Of a stretch of DNA of 8,916 bases, positions 7,006-8,916 are shown piece by piece. A model generated the notes under the pieces. That model was not told the origin of the DNA, did not search any database, and saw only the letters and a list, made by a program, of their open reading frames with translations. The translations under genes were made by a program, and so were the position numbers. How positions within the stretch are numbered: position 1 is the first letter of the stretch; the number at the start of each line of letters is the position of its first letter. Source of the DNA: Actinomycetes bacterium. Its GTDB lineage: Bacteria > Actinomycetota > Acidimicrobiia > Acidimicrobiales > Ilumatobacteraceae. The stretch lies in contig JAEZFY010000310.1 in the NCBI GenBank assembly GCA_023417265.1, positions 1-8,916 of the forward strand. The letters are read 5' to 3'.

Positions 7006-7027
7006 CGCTGTCAACAACTTGACAGCG
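7006..7027. promoter_or_regulatory. Perfect 9-4-9 palindrome, probable TetR operator and mRNA hairpin
   Basis: CGCTGTCAA (7006-7014) and TTGACAGCG (7019-7027) are exact reverse complements around CAAC. Size and symmetry suit a TetR-family dimer, and the site lies between the exporter promoter and its first ribosome-binding site, where binding would block transcription. Further TTGAC/GTCAA half-sites lie at 7033-7037, 7039-7043 and 7076-7080. In the minus-strand mRNA it would fold as a 9-bp stem with a GUUG loop directly 5' of the Shine-Dalgarno site. Confidence 0.7.
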
Positions 7028-7046
7028 GTAAGTTGACGTTGACAAG

Positions 7047-7075
7047 TTGGCACTGTACGGATCGATCTAGACAGT
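7047..7075 (+). promoter_or_regulatory. Mirror-image weaker promoter for the tetR gene
   Basis: The arms of an inverted repeat, TTGGCACTGT (7047-7056) and ACAGTGTCAA (7071-7080), differ at one base pair. Read on the plus strand they give TTGGCA, 17 bases, GACAGT, the mirror of the exporter promoter. RNA would start near 7082, about 50 bases before the ATG at 7132. An alternative -10 is TACAGT at 7102-7107, but it has no convincing -35. Confidence 0.45.
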
Positions 7076-7080
7076 GTCAA
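7052..7080 (-). promoter_or_regulatory. Strong sigma70-type promoter for leader ORF and exporter
   Basis: On the minus strand, TTGACA (7080-7075) is followed by exactly 17 bases and TACAGT (7057-7052). Transcription would begin near 7045, leaving about 54 bases of untranslated leader before the ATG at 6991. The operator palindrome would lie just downstream of the start. Confidence 0.7.
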
Positions 7081-7131
7081 GCGCGTTCCCTCGAGGCCCG
7101 ATACAGTGGGCGTGATGAAGCGGGGCGATCG

Positions 7132-7755
7132 ATGAACGCGGCCGAGGCCCGGCGCTACCACCACGGCGACCTGCCGAACGCGCTCCGTCAAGCGGCCCGC
7201 GACGTGATTGCCGAACGCGGTCTCGGCGACTTCTCACTGCGCGAGGTCGCCCGCCGGGCGGGCGTGTCGCACACCGCCCCGGCGCACCACTTCGGCGACG
7301 TCGAAGGTCTCCTGACGTCGCTCGCCACCGATGGCTTCCGCACCCTGAGCGAAGCGATGGAGCAGGCCCTCGCGGGCATCGACGATCCGGTCGAGCGACT
7401 CGTGGTGATGGGGCAGACCTACGTGGAGTTCGCCGGCGCCCGGCCCGCCGACTGCGACGTGATGTTCCGGGTCGACGTCGTCGACCCCGACGACCCACAC
7501 CTCGCCGAGGCGGGGCTGCGCGCCCACGCGATTCTCGAGGACACCGTCCGTGAGCTGATCGAGTCCGAGCAGCTCGCCGCCGAAGTGCCGGTCGTGACGT
7601 CGCTGTGCTGGGCGATGGTGCAGGGCCTCGTGGTGCTCGGGCCGAAGCTCGACGTCGCGTGTGAGGTGCGCGGTGAACCGCTCCAGCCGCGGGCCGAGCT
7701 GGTGCGCACCTTCACGCAGTACCTCGTCGACGGCCTGCGCACGCGGCACCGCTAA
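7132..7755 (+). CDS. TetR/AcrR-family transcriptional regulator, divergent from the exporter
   Basis: A 207-residue ligand-responsive repressor. The N-terminal RYHHGDLPNAL (8-18), then DFSLREVARRAGVSHTAPAHHFGD (written in two parts here: DFSLREVARRAG and VSHTAPAHHFGD, 33-56) form the DNA-binding helix-turn-helix; the RYHHGDLP opening is typical of the TetR group with a WHG-type C-terminal ligand domain. Length is normal. The ATG at 7132 has GGGG six bases upstream; an upstream TTG at 7033 in the same frame lies inside the promoter region and would add 33 non-conserved residues. The divergent layout with a palindrome between the genes is the standard arrangement for a local repressor of a drug exporter, probably also autoregulating. 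Ligand unknown. Confidence 0.9.
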   Translation: MNAAEARRYHHGDLPNALRQAARDVIAERGLGDFSLREVARRAGVSHTAPAHHFGDVEGLLTSLATDGFRTLSEAMEQALAGIDDPVERLVVMGQTYVEFAGARPADCDVMFRVDVVDPDDPHLAEAGLRAHAILEDTVRELIESEQLAAEVPVVTSLCWAMVQGLVVLGPKLDVACEVRGEPLQPRAELVRTFTQYLVDGLRTRHR

Positions 7756-7853
7756 GCGGAGACCGCGGTCAAGCGGGCAACGGCCGAGTTGTACGCAATC
7801 CTCGCTCAGCAGACGCCACCGGCCGACGCCACCTGACCGCGCGACACTGGGGT

Positions 7854-8345
7854 ATGCCCGAACCGCGGCGGCTCACGATCGGCGAGGTGGCGGCGCGCGC
7901 CGGTGTCGCCACGTCGGCCCTGCGTTTCTACGAAGACGCCGGCTTGATCCGGTCCGAGCGCAACAGCTCCGGGCATCGGGTGTACGCGGCCGACGTGTTG
8001 CGCCGGGTCAGCTTCGTGCGGATCGCCCAGCGCGTCGGCCTCTCGCTCGGCGACATCCGCACCGCCCTCGCCGAACTCCCGGAGGGCCGCACCCCCACCG
8101 CCAGCGACTGGGCGCGCCTCGCCAGCGAGTGGCGGCCCCGGCTCGACGAACAGATCGGTGTGCTCACGCGCCTGCGCGATTCGCTCGACGGGTGCATCGG
8201 CTGCGGCTGCCTCTCGCTGAGCGTGTGTCGCATCTGGAACCCCGACGACGCCGCTGCGCAACTCGGCACCGGGCCGCGCTACATCCTCGACGATGCTCGG
8301 CCTACCGAGGTGAACGCCGAGGTGGAAGCGCACCGGGAACCCTGA
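7854..8345 (+). CDS. soxR: SoxR, redox-sensing MerR-family [2Fe-2S] activator
   Basis: A 163-residue MerR-type regulator. The winged helix spans about 7-50 (LTIGEVAARAGVATSALRFY), then a dimerisation helix about 83-112, then CIGCGCLSLSVC with Cys114, 117, 119 and 125, the CX2CXCX5C ligand set of the SoxR [2Fe-2S] cluster. LPEGRTPTASDW and LDGCIGCGCL match SoxR closely. Oxidation of the cluster by redox-cycling compounds switches on target promoters by DNA distortion. The conserved SoxR body ends near GPRYILDD (base 8294); the last 16 or so residues (TEVNAEVEAHREP) look non-native and overlap the opposite-strand coding stretch. The ATG at 7854 has only GGGG ending two bases before it, so translation may be leaderless. 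No canonical SoxR box was seen. In actinobacteria SoxR controls exporters and reductases, compatible with this neighbourhood. Confidence 0.93.
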   Translation: MPEPRRLTIGEVAARAGVATSALRFYEDAGLIRSERNSSGHRVYAADVLRRVSFVRIAQRVGLSLGDIRTALAELPEGRTPTASDWARLASEWRPRLDEQIGVLTRLRDSLDGCIGCGCLSLSVCRIWNPDDAAAQLGTGPRYILDDARPTEVNAEVEAHREP

Positions 8346-8916
8346 GGCCGGGGGTCCGCCGCCGGCCAGGTCGGCTGTCCAGGTCGCCCGCCAACGGGCT
8401 CCGATGTCGAGCACGGCGTCACACCCGGCGGGCAGTTCCTCGCCCGTCGCCAGTGCCAACAGCACCGTGGCCGGCCCGCTGGCGGCGTGGCCCGGTGAGG
8501 AGAGGATCGCCCGGCCGGTCGCAGCGTTGGCTGCCAGTCGCTGGCAGAGTGTCGTGACCACGCGCTCGGCCGCCGGGCCGCGGACCGCCACCACCATCGT
8601 GGGCCGGGCGGCCAGGTCGGCCAACACGGGCATGTCCCGATGGAGCTCGGCCCGGGCGACCCGCGCGGCGGTGACGTGCGAGGCAACGTCGGCACCGATC
8701 GGGAGCGGCAGGTACACATCGCCGCGACCGAGTTCGACCACCCACGGCGACCGCGAGTGCGCCAGGTAGGCCGCCCGCTCGACGGCGGCGAGCACCCCGA
8801 GGCGGTCGGCGTGGTGCGGCGCGGGCGGGGGGCGCTCGCCGAGCGAGAGGCGACTGTCGCCGAGCTCGACGACGGCACCGCGCCGCACGGGTCCACCGCC
8901 ATGCTGGCGCCCGTCG
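8346..8916 (-). CDS. Partial coding stretch resembling the FHA/FtsK-EccC linker region; 3' end unresolved
   Basis: On the minus strand a frame enters from the window edge and reads protein-like with good GC3: GPVRRGAVVELGDSRLSLGE resembles the tail of an FHA domain, followed by PWVVELGRGDVYLPLPIG, HRDMPVLADLAARPTMVVAVRGP and LPAGCDAVLDIG. This order recalls the segment between the FHA domain and the ATPase modules in actinobacterial FHA-FtsK/EccC-like proteins (recognised by pattern only). No Walker A motif is present in the visible part. The frame has no stop at its expected end: it continues antisense and codon-aligned through all of soxR to 7806, so the listed left limit is only where soxR begins. 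A truncated gene, a pseudogene or a sequence junction are possible. The opposite-strand ORF here (from 8404) has low-complexity composition and is rejected. Confidence 0.45.

Noticed and set aside
7033..7131. tetR start at TTG 7033
   Set aside because: It lies within the promoter/operator region and adds non-conserved residues; ATG 7132 has a plausible ribosome-binding site.
7762..7771. Palindrome GACCGCGGTC between tetR and soxR as terminator or SoxR box
   Set aside because: It has no loop and no T-run and does not match the CCTCAAG-type SoxR box; a 10-bp palindrome in GC-rich DNA is weak evidence.
7661..8557. 298-codon plus-strand frame crossing tetR and soxR
   Set aside because: Arg/Pro-rich shadow overlapping two well-supported genes.
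8279..8902. 207-codon minus-strand frame as the real gene at the right edge
   Set aside because: Ser/Arg/Pro/Thr/Trp-rich out-of-frame translation; the neighbouring minus frame is far more protein-like, though this one does have a stop.

Overview
The window looks like chromosomal DNA from a high-GC actinobacterium. GC-rich third codon positions, GTG starts, a sortase-type LPATG surface protein, a stand-alone LigD-type ATP-dependent ligase and a [2Fe-2S] SoxR with no Shine-Dalgarno site all fit Actinobacteria; an Acidimicrobiia-like lineage is only an impression. No tRNA, rRNA, CRISPR array, insertion sequence or integrase was seen.

Left part (1-4440). The 3' end of a cell-wall-anchored protein (DUF11-like domain, proline-rich wall region, LPATG, membrane anchor) runs into a perfect 17-bp hairpin. 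That hairpin separates it from a convergent ATP-dependent DNA ligase. The ligase is divergent, across about 52 bp, from a large molybdenum hydroxylase subunit of the xanthine dehydrogenase/CoxL family. This subunit carries AYRGAGR, as in form II, rather than the CO-dehydrogenase motif. It has no small or medium subunit beside it here. A 200-bp convergent gap with an inverted pair of GTGCCYGGCACG palindromes follows.

Middle part (4438-7755). A short-chain dehydrogenase and a 14-TM DHA2-type drug exporter lie on the minus strand and may be co-transcribed. They are divergent from a TetR/AcrR regulator. The control region is the most informative part of the window. A near-perfect inverted repeat supplies a TTGACA-17-TACAGT promoter towards the exporter and a weaker mirror-image promoter towards tetR. 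A perfect 9-4-9 palindrome, probably the TetR operator, abuts a strong Shine-Dalgarno sequence. That site serves not the exporter but an unlisted 38-codon leader ORF, whose stop overlaps the exporter start as ATGA. This predicts translational coupling.

Right part (7756-8916). A soxR gene with all four cluster cysteines is followed, tail to tail, by a minus-strand coding stretch. That stretch resembles the FHA-to-ATPase linker of FtsK/EccC-like proteins but has no in-frame stop before it runs antisense through all of soxR. This suggests a truncated gene or a rearrangement junction.

The exporter, reductase, TetR and SoxR together suggest a local response to toxic or redox-active compounds. No clearly new multi-gene system was found; the leader ORF and the mirrored promoter/operator are the items most worth testing.
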